This document shows positions 48,525 through 57,403 of a DNA stretch of 64,000 bases, piece by piece; the first letter of the stretch is position 1, and every line of letters starts with the position of its first letter. The position numbers and the translations under genes are program-made. Origin of the DNA: Chryseobacterium sp. GTDB taxonomy: Bacteria > Bacteroidota > Bacteroidia > Flavobacteriales > Weeksellaceae. Below the pieces are notes generated by a model, which was not told the origin of the DNA, ran no database searches, and saw only the letters and a list, made by a program, of their open reading frames with translations. The stretch lies in assembly GCA_031286615.1 (NCBI GenBank), contig JAITUA010000020.1, positions 434,001 to 498,000 of the forward strand. The letters are read 5' to 3'.

Positions 48525-50147
48525 TCAATCTTTAAAGCTTCCTAATTCAAGCTCTTTCATAGAGATTTCCCGCATTTCTACCTTTCTGATTTTTCCGGAA
48601 ATGGTCATGGGGAACTCATCTACAAACTTCCAGTATTTCGGGACTTTATAGTGGGCAATTCTTCCTTTGCAGTATTCCTGTAATTCTTCTGCTGTGATAG
48701 TAAAACCTTTTCTCACTTTTACCCAGGCCATCACTTCTTCCCCGAATCTTTCACTCGGAACTCCAATAATCTGAACATCAAGGATGTTGGTATAAGTATA
48801 TAAAAAGTCTTCAATTTCCTTAGGGGAAATATTTTCTCCGCCACGGATGATGAGGTCTTTTATTCTTCCCGAAATGGTAATATATCCGTCTTTATCCATT
48901 ACTGCCATATCTCCGGTATGCATCCAGCGGGCGTCATCCAGTACTTTTTTAGTATTTTCAGGATCATTCCAGTATTTCAGCATGACAGAATAGCCTCTTG
49001 TACAAAGTTCACCATGTTCACCGCGTTTCAGGGTTCTGCCATTTTCATCAACAATTTTTATTTCAAGATGATCCTGAACAGTTCCCACAGTACTGACCTG
49101 CTTCTCCAGCGGCGTTCCTATTAGAGTCTGGGTAGATACGGGGGAAGTTTCCGTCATTCCGTAGCAGATGCTCATTTCTTTAATATTCATCAGACTTTCT
49201 ACCTTTTTCATAATCTCCGGAGGACAGACTGATCCTGCCATGACACCCGTTCTTAAGCTTGAAAAATCATACTTATTAAAATCTTTTACTGCCAGTTCCG
49301 CAATAAACATGGTAGGAACACCATACAGGGAAGTACATTTTTCGTCAGAAACGGCTTTTAAAGTGATTTCCGGATCAAAGCTGTCGTTGGGAATTACCAT
49401 GCATGCTCCATGGGCTGTGCAGCATATATTTCCGATTACCATCCCAAAACAATGGTAAAAAGGTACTGGAATACAAACACGGTCTTTCTCAGTATATTGT
49501 AATCTGATTCCGATAAAATAACCGTTGTTGAGAATGTTATGATGAGAAAGGGTAACGCCTTTCGGGAAACCTGTAGTTCCGGAAGTATATTGAATGTTGA
49601 CAGGATCATCAAACTGTACATGTTCTTCAAAGCTGTGGAGAACTTCATCTGAAATATCCTGGCCGTTATTGACAAATGCTTCCCAGTTTTCATCAAAGAA
49701 TATCTCATGCTCAAGGGTAGGGCATACTTCTTTGGCATACTCAACCATTTCTTTATAGTTGCTGCTTTTAAAACTTAAAGCCGAAAAAATAAAACGGACC
49801 TCAGACTGGTTAAGAACATAGGTAAGTTCATGAGTTCTGTAGGCCGGGTTGATATTGACTAAAATAGTTCCTATTCTCGCAGTGGCATACTGCAAAAGTA
49901 CCCATTCATAACGGTTGGATGACCAGATTCCGATTCTGTCACCGGATTTTGCTCCCAAAAGCAGTAAAGCTTTTGCAACGGCAGTTGTCTGATTGTAAAA
50001 TTCCTGATATGTAGCTCTGTAATTCTGATGAACACAGACTAAGGCTTCCTGATGGGGATATTTTTCGACAGTACTTTTAAGATTGGCTCCGATGGTCTGT
50101 CCTAATAATGGAACCTCAGAAGTTCCATACACATAAGATAAGGGCAT
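48525..50147 (-). CDS. Acyl-CoA synthetase / AMP-binding protein
   Basis: 540 residues of the ANL superfamily: adenylation signature YTSGTTGFPKGVTLSHHN (near 191-208), GMTETSPVS, YWNDPENTKKVLDDARWMHTGDMAVMDKDGY, and the hinge GRIKDLIIRGGENISPKEIE with the C-terminal catalytic Lys in PMTISGKIRKVEMRE. These activate carboxylic acids to acyl-AMP and then acyl-CoA; substrate likely a medium- or long-chain fatty acid (FadD3/FACL-like). No membrane segment. Single gene on its strand. Confidence 0.92.
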   Translation of the reverse strand: MPLSYVYGTSEVPLLGQTIGANLKSTVEKYPHQEALVCVHQNYRATYQEFYNQTTAVAKALLLLGAKSGDRIGIWSSNRYEWVLLQYATARIGTILVNINPAYRTHELTYVLNQSEVRFIFSALSFKSSNYKEMVEYAKEVCPTLEHEIFFDENWEAFVNNGQDISDEVLHSFEEHVQFDDPVNIQYTSGTTGFPKGVTLSHHNILNNGYFIGIRLQYTEKDRVCIPVPFYHCFGMVIGNICCTAHGACMVIPNDSFDPEITLKAVSDEKCTSLYGVPTMFIAELAVKDFNKYDFSSLRTGVMAGSVCPPEIMKKVESLMNIKEMSICYGMTETSPVSTQTLIGTPLEKQVSTVGTVQDHLEIKIVDENGRTLKRGEHGELCTRGYSVMLKYWNDPENTKKVLDDARWMHTGDMAVMDKDGYITISGRIKDLIIRGGENISPKEIEDFLYTYTNILDVQIIGVPSERFGEEVMAWVKVRKGFTITAEELQEYCKGRIAHYKVPKYWKFVDEFPMTISGKIRKVEMREISMKELELGSFKD

Positions 50148-50205
50148 AGTTTAAGATTTGGTGAGCTAAAATTAATAATTATATCCCGAAATATGCCTAT
50201 GTATA

Positions 50206-50880
50206 TTAACTTTCCTGAGAATCTATTTCTTTAAGCTGCTTTAAATTTTTATCAAGCTTTTTAATAATTGTACCATATACCAGTCTGTAATAAAGCCAGA
50301 TCATGGATATACCTAATAAAGTACTGACAATAATTCCTACGATAATGATAGTAAGATTTGAGCCGCTAGGCTGTATATTCTGAGAATTTAAAGTGTAAAA
50401 TATGAACGCAGTTAATACAAACGTGAATATCAACAATAATACAATACTGATCAGAATAAAAGCATTTACTGTTGTTTTGAATTTAATAATTCTTGTGATA
50501 AGACCCTTCAGATTTTCTTCAATCTTTATTCTTCTGTAATTCTGGTAGAATTTCAATACAAAATAGGCAGTAATCAATAAGCTTAAGACCTTTATAGCTA
50601 AATAAGCATGACCGAAGTTGTTTTCTACTTCAGGAGCTTCTTGTGCGCCTAATCTTTCCAACATTTTACGGAAACTGTCTGATTCTTCTTCTGGGAAAAG
50701 ATAAAACAGACCTAACACGGAAAAGAACAAAAATTCTACAACGCTGATCCAGAAAATATACTTGATGTAATTACGTGACTTTCTGTTCAACATCTGGAGA
50801 ATCTCCTTGTCGTCATATTTAGGCTGGACAGGTTGTTCCTGCCATGTTTTTTTAAAACTATCTAGATCAAATTCAGGCAT
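50206..50880 (-). CDS. Membrane protein paired with the sigma factor, possible anti-sigma factor
   Basis: 224 residues. The cytosolic N-terminus (MPEFDLDSFKKTWQEQPVQPKYDDKEI) precedes four hydrophobic segments (IKYIFWISVVEFLFFSVLGLFYL, AIKVLSLLITAYFVLKFY, VNAFILISIVLLLIFTFVLTAFIFY, IIIVGIIVSTLLGISMIWLYY). Its start overlaps the stop of the ECF sigma gene by 8 nt, so both are translated together. That pairing makes an anti-sigma role likely, yet it has no ZAS or FecR-like domain; the call rests on position. Confidence 0.7.
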   Translation of the reverse strand: MPEFDLDSFKKTWQEQPVQPKYDDKEILQMLNRKSRNYIKYIFWISVVEFLFFSVLGLFYLFPEEESDSFRKMLERLGAQEAPEVENNFGHAYLAIKVLSLLITAYFVLKFYQNYRRIKIEENLKGLITRIIKFKTTVNAFILISIVLLLIFTFVLTAFIFYTLNSQNIQPSGSNLTIIIVGIIVSTLLGISMIWLYYRLVYGTIIKKLDKNLKQLKEIDSQES

Positions 50881-51364
50881 ATTTTTCCATCTGTTCTTTA
50901 AGGGTTTTCTTTAATCTGTTCATTTTCACACGTGCATTGACTTCAGTGATACCGAGGTTTTCTGCAATATCCTTGTAAGGCAGATCGTCAAGATACATCA
51001 TGACAATGGCTCTTTCTACATTAGGAAGAGTCTTGATTACAGTATACAAAAGTGATACCTGCTGCTGCTTTTCATCATCATCTTCCACAAAATCCTTGTG
51101 GTTGATGTCCAGCTCATTCGTAGGAAGACTTTTGCTTTTTTTTCTAAAGAGGGTAATGGCAGTATTGAGCGCTACACGATACATCCATGTGGAAATTTTG
51201 GAATTTCCTTTAAAAGAATCATAACTTCTCCACAGCTGTAAAACAATTTCCTGGAAAAGATCCTCTTCATCTTCCAGAGAATTGGTATACAGGCGCGATA
51301 CTTTGATAATCAGACCCTGATTATCCTTGATAAGCTTCGCAAATTCTTTTTCTCTGGAATCCAT
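50873..51364 (-). CDS. ECF RNA polymerase sigma factor
   Basis: 163 residues. Region 2: LYTNSLEDEEDLFQEIVLQLWRSYDSFKGNSKISTWMYRVALNTAITLFRK (about 21-74), the -10-recognition helix included. Region 4: VERAIVMMYLDDLPYKDIAENLGITEVNARVKMNRLKKTLKEQM (about 116-160). No extra C-terminal domain. Directs RNA polymerase to a small stress regulon, controlled by the membrane protein it overlaps. Divergent from rnpB. Acidic linker VEDDDEKQQQ between the two regions. Confidence 0.92.
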   Translation of the reverse strand: MDSREKEFAKLIKDNQGLIIKVSRLYTNSLEDEEDLFQEIVLQLWRSYDSFKGNSKISTWMYRVALNTAITLFRKKSKSLPTNELDINHKDFVEDDDEKQQQVSLLYTVIKTLPNVERAIVMMYLDDLPYKDIAENLGITEVNARVKMNRLKKTLKEQMEKYA

Positions 51365-51508
51365 AGATATATAATAGCACGAAGATAATAATAAAGTGGT
51401 AATTAGTGAAAATTATAATGTAAAATCATAAAAATGCACAAAAAGAGAATTAACAATCAAGATTTCTCCGCTGTACTAGGTTTCTCAGCTTTCTTTGCTA
51501 AATTTATG

Positions 51509-51516
51509 TATCTTTG
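51509..51516 (+). promoter_or_regulatory. -7 promoter element of rnpB
   Basis: TATCTTTG, exact TAnnTTTG match, 4-5 nt before the first base of the RNase P RNA P1 helix. No clear -33 TTG at 19 nt. Confidence 0.65.
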
Positions 51517-51520
51517 CATC

Positions 51521-51851
51521 CGCGAGAAAATCGGCTTGTTGATTTCCCGTTTTACGGGAGGTAGGAAAGTCCGGACACCATAGAGCAGCAAAGCGGATAA
51601 CATCCGTCACCCGTGAGGGTAGGACAAGTGCAACAGAAAGCAAGTACAGTTCGGCTGTAGTGAAACCAGGTAAACTCTTTGCGGTGCAATGGTAAGTATA
51701 TCGGTTCTTTTCAGTAATGGAAATAGGGGCGGCTCGTCCTGAAAACCGAGGGGTAATCAGCTCAAGTGCTGCAGCAATGTATCACGTAGATAAATAACAG
51801 GCACTTCTTCGGAAGTACAAAATCCGGCTTATAGATTTTCTCGTTTTTTTT
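51521..51851 (+). ncRNA. rnpB: RNase P RNA
   Basis: About 330 nt, the catalytic RNA that matures tRNA 5' ends with the RnpA protein. Seen: the universal GGAAAGTCCGGACACC near 51564 (P3/P4 region, CR I), GAGGGTAGGACAAGTGCAAC and ACAGAAAGCAAGTACAG (CR II/III), GTGAAACCAGGTAAACTC, GGGCGGCTCGTCC, and the 3' terminal pairing of P4. The P1 helix is closed by CGAGAAAATC at 51523-51532 and its complement at 51834-51843. A T8 run follows, so the end is a terminator near 51851. The exact 5' end is inferred from P1. Confidence 0.95.
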
Positions 51852-51929
51852 TGATCAAAAGCAGTAAAGACAGAAGCTTGAAGTTAAAAACAGATTCTTT
51901 TTTCTTCAAACTTCTATCCTCTATTTGAA

Positions 51930-52799
51930 TTATTCGCTCTCGAGCTGCTTTTTAGCTTCCTGTAATCCCTGTCTGTCTTTATCAGAAAGTGTAGGATATT
52001 TGAGATTCATTTTTTCAAGGGTATCAATAATGATCTGGATAGCTGCCACTCTTGCAAACCATTTACTGTCAGCTGGAAGTACATACCATGGAGCATGATC
52101 TTTTGATGTTTCATTGATGGCTGTTTCATAAGCTTCCATATACTGATCGAATAATGCCCTTTCCGGAAGATCTCCTGCAGAGAATTTCCAGTTTTTTTCC
52201 TGCTCGTTGATTCTGTCCAGAAGCCTTTTTTTCTGCTCATCCTTAGAAACATGTAAAAAGATTTTTACAACCGTTGTTCCGTTCTGTGAAAGGTGTTTTT
52301 CAAAATTCCGGATACTTTCATATCTGTTTTCCCAGAATTTATTGTCGAAATCTTTTACCGAAGACCATGTTTTTTCACTTAAATTATATTCCGGATGTAC
52401 TTTGCAGACCAGAACACTTTCATAATGAGAGCGGTTGAAAATCCCGATCATCCCTTTCTGTGGTAATGCGAGATAATGTCTCCATAAAAAATCATGAGAA
52501 TATTCCTTAGAACTTGGTGTTTTAAAACTGGTCACATTACATCCCTGCGGATTCACTCCTCCGAAAACATGTTCTATCATACTGTCTTTTCCCGCGGCAT
52601 CCATAGCCTGTAATATAACAAGGAGAGACTGGCTTCCGTCAGCATATAATTTTTCCTGCAGTTCACGAAGTTTTTCTTTCTCCTGAATCAGCATTTGCTC
52701 TCCGTCTTCTTTGGTGAGCTTTCCTTTATAAGCTGTTGACGTTTTTTTTATTGAAAATTTTCCGCTTACCTTAAAGTCATCTGAGAAATTGGTGTCCAT
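51930..52799 (-). CDS. Polyphosphate kinase 2 family protein (polyphosphate:nucleotide phosphotransferase)
   Basis: 289 residues. A PPK2 catalytic domain with P-loop AMDAAGKDSMIEHVFGG, a lid region and IFNRSHYESVLVCKVHP (FNRSHYE is the family mark). The domain covers most of the protein, so this is the one-domain PPK2 type (class I or III) that makes nucleoside di- or triphosphates from polyphosphate, or the reverse. Which class cannot be told without the lid details. Cytosolic, monocistronic. Confidence 0.93.
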   Translation of the reverse strand: MDTNFSDDFKVSGKFSIKKTSTAYKGKLTKEDGEQMLIQEKEKLRELQEKLYADGSQSLLVILQAMDAAGKDSMIEHVFGGVNPQGCNVTSFKTPSSKEYSHDFLWRHYLALPQKGMIGIFNRSHYESVLVCKVHPEYNLSEKTWSSVKDFDNKFWENRYESIRNFEKHLSQNGTTVVKIFLHVSKDEQKKRLLDRINEQEKNWKFSAGDLPERALFDQYMEAYETAINETSKDHAPWYVLPADSKWFARVAAIQIIIDTLEKMNLKYPTLSDKDRQGLQEAKKQLESE

Positions 52800-52844
52800 A
52801 TATTTTTAAGATTTAAAAATTATAAAAATGTTGTTATTAAAATT

Positions 52845-52910
52845 CAATAGAGGGGCTTTATCCCGGTTGCTTTAAAGGGAAAAAACTATAGGTTTCAGCT
52901 GAAACCTAAA
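52845..52910 (+). repeat. Family A bipartite palindromic repeat, degenerate copy 5
   Basis: 66 nt, same length and order as copies 2-4: CAATAGAGGGGCTTTATCCC (first palindrome broken at one or two bases), spacer, then GGTTTCAGCTGAAACC (52891-52906) in place of GGCTTTAGCC plus AAAACTTA. In the 240-nt gap between PPK2 and DUF1573 genes. Confidence 0.5.
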
Positions 52911-52994
52911 TAATATATTAGTTAAATATCAATACCATTTCCTACCACGTGTTATCCGCTGCCTGCCACCTAAACAAACATAAATGTAATAAAA

Positions 52995-53018
52995 AAACCG
53001 CCTCTATGGAGACGGTTT
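52995..53018 (-). terminator. Terminator of the DUF1573 gene
   Basis: 10-bp stem with one G-U (53009-53018 with 52995-53004) and 4-nt loop; the minus strand has a U-run right after, 22 nt past the stop. Confidence 0.85.
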
Positions 53019-53039
53019 CTTTATTTTTTTGAGTAGAGA

Positions 53040-53516
53040 TTACTTCGCAGCAGCCTTTTTAGCTAGTTTAGCAGCTTTTTTCTCAGCTTTAGCAGCTTCT
53101 TTCTGCTCAGCAGGAGTCAATACTTTTGCTTCAGCAACAGGAGCAGGAGCATTAGCGTCTACATTACCTTTAATGTAGATTACACTTCTACTGTTTACAG
53201 GGTCGTTAGAGAAAACCTCAATCATTTTGTTGAAACCTCCAGGAATAGCAGTGTTGTATCCAACTTTGATTTTAGCGGATTTACCCGGCATGATAGGGTC
53301 TTGGCTGAATTCAGGAGTTGTACATCCACAAGAAGGCTTTACGTTTGAAAGAATCAAAGGCTTATCACCTGAATTCGTTACAGTAAAGAATCTTGTACCA
53401 TCAGCATTAGGCTTAATAGTACCGTAATCGAAAGTTGTTTTATCAAATGTAATCGTTTGTGCAGATGCAATTGCAAATGTCCCGAATAATGCAATTCCTG
53501 CAATTAGTTTTTTCAT
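53040..53516 (-). CDS. DUF1573 domain secreted protein
   Basis: 158 residues from the ATG at 53516 (MKKLIAGIALFGTFAIASAQ, a clean signal peptide). The mature domain, about 20-120, has the DUF1573 layout: FDYGTIKPNADGTRFFTVTNSGDKPLILSNVKPSCGCTTPEFSQDPIMPGKSAKIKVGYNTA, an Ig-like sandwich with the Cys-Gly-Cys in PSCGCTTPE. The tail (about 125-158) is Ala/Lys-rich (KEAAKAEKKAAKLAKKAAAK), probably a charged flexible extension. Function of DUF1573 proteins is unknown; they are abundant and exported in Bacteroidota. Confidence 0.85.
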   Translation of the reverse strand: MKKLIAGIALFGTFAIASAQTITFDKTTFDYGTIKPNADGTRFFTVTNSGDKPLILSNVKPSCGCTTPEFSQDPIMPGKSAKIKVGYNTAIPGGFNKMIEVFSNDPVNSRSVIYIKGNVDANAPAPVAEAKVLTPAEQKEAAKAEKKAAKLAKKAAAK

Positions 53517-53608
53517 ATTCTTGAATGTTAATACGTTTGTTAGATAAATTTTGTGAAACAAAGTTAAAAATTATTTTAATTCATGCTTAAAAATTTTTTT
53601 CTTTAGAC

Positions 53609-53616
53609 TATTTTTG
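53609..53616 (+). promoter_or_regulatory. -7 promoter element of valS
   Basis: TATTTTTG, an exact TAnnTTTG, 28 nt before the valS ATG. It lies 93 nt past the divergent DUF1573 start. Confidence 0.6.
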
Positions 53617-53644
53617 CAAATTGCAAGCCAAAGAAATAGAATTT

Positions 53645-56260
53645 ATGCAGATTTCAGAAAAGTACAATCCACAGGAAACAGAACAAAAATGGTACAATTA
53701 CTGGTTGGAAAATAAATATTTCCACTCAGAACCTAATGACAAACCACCATATACCGTGGTCATTCCTCCGCCAAACGTGACGGGGATATTACACATGGGA
53801 CATATGTTGAACAATACCATTCAAGATGTTCTGGTCCGTCGTGCAAGAATGCGCGGGTTTAATGCTTGTTGGATTCCGGGAACAGATCATGCTTCAATTG
53901 CTACCGAAGCTAAAGTTGTTGCTAAACTGAAGTCTGAAGGAATCAATAAGGCAGATATTACCCGTGAAGAATTTCTAAAACATGCCTGGGAATGGACTCA
54001 CAAATATGGAGGAACCATCCTTGAGCAGCTGAAAAAACTGGGATGTTCTTGTGATTGGGACAGAACCCGTTTTACAATGGAAGACAATCTTTCAAAACAG
54101 GTTATCATAAGCTTTGTAGACCTGTATAATAAAGGGAAGATCTACAGAGGATACAGAATGGTCAACTGGGATCCTGAAGCAAAGACCAATATCTCTGATG
54201 AAGAAGTAATATTCAAAGAGCAGAACGGGAAATTATATTTCCTTAAATATAAAATTGAAGGCTCAGAAGAGTTCCTTTCAGTTGCTACTACACGTCCTGA
54301 AACTATTTTTGGGGATACTGCAGTATGCATCAATCCTAATGACGAGAGATATGCTCATTTAAAAGGTAAAAATGTAATTGTACCGATTGTAAACAGAGTA
54401 GTTCCAATCATTGAAGACGAATATGTTGATATTGAATTCGGAACGGGAGCTTTGAAAATTACACCGGCGCACGATGTGAATGACTACGAAATAGGACAGA
54501 AACATCAGCTGAAAATGATTGATGCTCTGGATGATGACGGAAACCTTAATGAACACGGATTACATTATGTGGGGAAAAACAGATTTGATGTAAGAAAGCA
54601 GATTGCAAAAGAGCTTGAAGAAAAAGATCTTTTACTGAAAGCCGAAGACTATGTAAATAAAGTAGGAACTTCAGAAAGAACAGGTGCTGTAATTGAACCG
54701 AAAATTTCTGTACAGTGGTTCCTTAAAATGTCTGAACTGGCTAAGCCTGCTTTAGATGTGGTAATGGATGATGACGTAAAATTCTATCCTGAGAAATTTA
54801 AAAATACCTACAAACACTGGATGGAAAACATCCGTGATTGGAATATTTCCCGTCAGCTATGGTGGGGACAACAGATTCCTGCTTTTTATTACGGAACAGG
54901 AGATGAAGATTTTGTAGTAGCTGAAACAGCTGAAGAAGCTTTAGAATTAGCAAAACAAAAATCAGGAAATTCGGAATTAACTCTGGAAAGTCTAAGACAG
55001 GATCAGGATACATTAGATACATGGTTCTCTGCCTGGCTATGGCCAATGTCTGTATTTGAAGGGCTTTTAGATCCTGAAAATAAAGATATTCAGTATTATT
55101 ATCCTACTTCTGATCTGGTTACTGCTCCCGATATTATTTTCTTCTGGGTAGCAAGAATGATCATGTCCGGATTAGAATACAAAAAAGAAGTTCCGTTCAA
55201 AAATGTTTACTTTACAGGAATTGTAAGAGACAAGCAAAGAAGAAAAATGTCTAAGTCTTTAGGAAACTCTCCGGATCCTATTGAATTAATGGAAAAATAT
55301 GGGGCTGATGGTGTACGTGTAGGAATTCTATTGAGCTCTGCAGCAGGAAATGACCTTCTTTTTGATGAAGATTTAATGCTTCAGGGAAGAAACTTCATGA
55401 CGAAAATCTGGAGTGCATTCCGTCTGATCAATATGTGGAATCATGAAGATAAACCAGCCATTGCTACAGATAACCAGGCTATTGAATGGTTTGAAAATAA
55501 ACTGAACAAAACAATCGTTGAAATTAATGATCAGTTTGAGAAGTTCAGAATTTCTGATGCGCTGCATTTGATCTATAAATTAATTTGGGATGATTTTTGT
55601 GGTTGGTACCTTGAAGCTATCAAGCCTAACTACGGAGAAGGAATTTCTAAAGAAGTTTATGATAAAACCATCTATTTCTTTGAAGAATTGATGAAGCTGC
55701 TTCATCCGTTCATGCCATTCCAGTCTGAAGAGATCTGGCAATTGATTTCAGAGAGAAGTATTGATGAAGCTCTTGTTATTGCTCAGCAGAAGAATGCAGA
55801 TAGCTTTAGTGAAGACGTTATTAAAAACTTTGAAATTACAGCTGAATTGATTTCTGGAGTTAGAAATTACCGCCAGACAAAAGGAATTTCGCCAAGAGAA
55901 GCGGTTGAGGTATTTACCAATGCCTCTGAATTTGCAAATGAAGCTGTAGTAAGAAAATTGGCTAATATTTCTGAGATCTATTTTGGACAGAAAACAGATA
56001 AGCCTAGCTTTACCTTCCTGGTAGGAGCAACTGAAGTTTCTATTCCTTTAAGTGAAAACTTAGATTTAGGAGAAGAAAAAGCAAAAACTGAAGAAGAATT
56101 GAAATATTTAAAAGGATTCTTAATTTCAGTAGATAAGAAACTTTCCAATGAGAAGTTTGTTGCCAATGCTAAACCTGAAGTTGTAGAAGTGGAGCGTAAG
56201 AAGCAGAAAGATGCTCAGGATAAAATTGCGATCCTTGAAGAGAAACTGAAAAGTTTGTAA
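53645..56260 (+). CDS. valS: Valine--tRNA ligase
   Basis: 871 residues from the ATG at 53645; a TTG eight codons earlier extends the frame but starts right at the transcription start. Class I synthetase: HIGH is HMGH at 50-53, KMSKS is intact at 534-538. The editing (CP1) domain, about 195-350, includes ATTRPETIFGDTAV. After the anticodon-binding helices, the C-terminal coiled-coil arm (about 805-871, KTEEELKYLKGFLISVDKKLSNEKFVANAKPEVVEVERKK) binds the tRNA D/T corner. Standard length. Confidence 0.96.
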   Translation: MQISEKYNPQETEQKWYNYWLENKYFHSEPNDKPPYTVVIPPPNVTGILHMGHMLNNTIQDVLVRRARMRGFNACWIPGTDHASIATEAKVVAKLKSEGINKADITREEFLKHAWEWTHKYGGTILEQLKKLGCSCDWDRTRFTMEDNLSKQVIISFVDLYNKGKIYRGYRMVNWDPEAKTNISDEEVIFKEQNGKLYFLKYKIEGSEEFLSVATTRPETIFGDTAVCINPNDERYAHLKGKNVIVPIVNRVVPIIEDEYVDIEFGTGALKITPAHDVNDYEIGQKHQLKMIDALDDDGNLNEHGLHYVGKNRFDVRKQIAKELEEKDLLLKAEDYVNKVGTSERTGAVIEPKISVQWFLKMSELAKPALDVVMDDDVKFYPEKFKNTYKHWMENIRDWNISRQLWWGQQIPAFYYGTGDEDFVVAETAEEALELAKQKSGNSELTLESLRQDQDTLDTWFSAWLWPMSVFEGLLDPENKDIQYYYPTSDLVTAPDIIFFWVARMIMSGLEYKKEVPFKNVYFTGIVRDKQRRKMSKSLGNSPDPIELMEKYGADGVRVGILLSSAAGNDLLFDEDLMLQGRNFMTKIWSAFRLINMWNHEDKPAIATDNQAIEWFENKLNKTIVEINDQFEKFRISDALHLIYKLIWDDFCGWYLEAIKPNYGEGISKEVYDKTIYFFEELMKLLHPFMPFQSEEIWQLISERSIDEALVIAQQKNADSFSEDVIKNFEITAELISGVRNYRQTKGISPREAVEVFTNASEFANEAVVRKLANISEIYFGQKTDKPSFTFLVGATEVSIPLSENLDLGEEKAKTEEELKYLKGFLISVDKKLSNEKFVANAKPEVVEVERKKQKDAQDKIAILEEKLKSL

Positions 56261-56293
56261 AAATTACCTAATAAATAGGTTAATTTGTCGGAA

Positions 56294-56677
56294 TGTCAGG
56301 CTGAGCGGAGTCGAAGCCTTTTTGAAAGATGAAACAATATTTTGTATATATTTTAAAATGTTCCGATAATTCCTATTATACAGGAGTTACCAATGATATT
56401 GAATTGAGATTTTCTCAGCATCAATCAGGGAAATTTCCTGAAAGTTATACATATAAAAGAAGACCGGTTGAGCTGGTCTTCTTTTATATATTTAATGATA
56501 TTATTCAGGCGATAGCATTTGAAAAACAAGTGAAGGGCTGGAGTCGTAAGGAAAAGGAAGCTATTATAAATGATAATTGGGATAAGCTGAAAGAATTATC
56601 TATTTGCCGAAATGACGGCCACGCAGATAATTTTAAAGAAAAAAATCCCAAAGGCTTCGACTTCGCTCAGCCTGACA
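56294..56677. mobile_element. Family B inverted repeat enclosing a GIY-YIG gene (candidate mobile unit)
   Basis: A 28-nt repeat starting TGTCAGGCTGAGCGGAGTCG at 56294 recurs as its complement at 56650-56677 with one mismatch. The two arms enclose the GIY-YIG ORF nearly exactly: ATG 7 nt after the left arm, stop 15 nt after the right arm. The right arm is translated as KGFDFAQPD of the protein tail. The repeat is related to elements at 35673-35782 and 29552-29578. Mobility is inference; no target duplication was found by eye. Confidence 0.55.
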
Positions 56678-56694
56678 CTGAAAATAAAGAATAA
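56329..56694 (+). CDS. GIY-YIG family small nuclease
   Basis: 121 residues. Domain (1-88): VYILKCSDNSYYTGVTNDIELRFSQHQSGKFP gives the VYI and YTG pair, the catalytic-type Tyr at 7 and 18, Arg27 and His31; the metal Glu65 sits in IAFEKQVKGWSRKEK. It belongs to the small YhbQ/UPF0213-like group that cut or nick DNA without a DNA-binding domain. The tail after residue 105 is encoded by the right inverted-repeat arm (PKGFDFAQPDTENKE). 6 nt from the DUF4241 gene. Confidence 0.9.
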   Translation: MKQYFVYILKCSDNSYYTGVTNDIELRFSQHQSGKFPESYTYKRRPVELVFFYIFNDIIQAIAFEKQVKGWSRKEKEAIINDNWDKLKELSICRNDGHADNFKEKNPKGFDFAQPDTENKE

Positions 56695-56699
56695 ATAAA

Positions 56700-57335
56700 A
56701 TGACACATATAGAAAACATAAAAAAACTATTCTCGAAGGATTTTGTAGAAAATCCGTTGTTAGAAAGTTTTGAAGCAGGAAAGATTTACCTTTCCAGTGG
56801 AAAGCTGGTTGCCTGCGATCCATTGATCACCAATGATATGCTTCCCTTCATTACAGAATTTCCGAAGGGAGACTTTTCTGTGATCGTGCACAAAGAAAGA
56901 AACAGTAACTGTGTGGCTTATGCCGAAATCATATTTAATAATTCTGAAATTAAAGAATGGAAACTGGCTACCACAGCAGGGCAGAATATAAAAGACCTGG
57001 CTAAAGAAGAAATCTTTGGTTATCCTGTAGAAAGCGGGATGGGATGTTTCATGGATGTTGATACTCAAAATAACCTAAATGAACTTGAACAGAGATTGTT
57101 CCAGAATAAAGGTGGAGATTTTATGGGAATCTATGAAGAGTTTTTCCATGATTATTTCTTTGATGAAAACGGAGCTATTGACCAATATGCCTTCCTTAAA
57201 CCTGCAAAGGAACATCCGGGAACTATATTTGCTTTTGAAACAGGATATGGTGAAGGATTTTATGCCAGCTATATAGCTTATGATAAGGATCAGTTGCCGG
57301 TGAAAATAATTACTGAATTTATAGAAATAAGTTAA
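56700..57335 (+). CDS. DUF4241-like protein
   Basis: 211 residues, cytosolic. The phrases YLSSGKLVACDPL (near 31-43), PVESGMGCFMDVD (near 110-122) and FETGYGEGFYASYIAYD (near 181-197) match my recollection of the DUF4241 family, with conserved Gly-Cys and Asp positions. Function unknown. Six nt after the GIY-YIG gene, but the inverted repeat suggests the nuclease may have been inserted upstream, rather than an old operon. Confidence 0.7.
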   Translation: MTHIENIKKLFSKDFVENPLLESFEAGKIYLSSGKLVACDPLITNDMLPFITEFPKGDFSVIVHKERNSNCVAYAEIIFNNSEIKEWKLATTAGQNIKDLAKEEIFGYPVESGMGCFMDVDTQNNLNELEQRLFQNKGGDFMGIYEEFFHDYFFDENGAIDQYAFLKPAKEHPGTIFAFETGYGEGFYASYIAYDKDQLPVKIITEFIEIS

Positions 57336-57403
57336 ATTAAATTTAGTTATTTTTGAAGTGCCAGTTTTACAAAATTTTAACTTTAAAGACAATTTAAAAC
57401 ACA

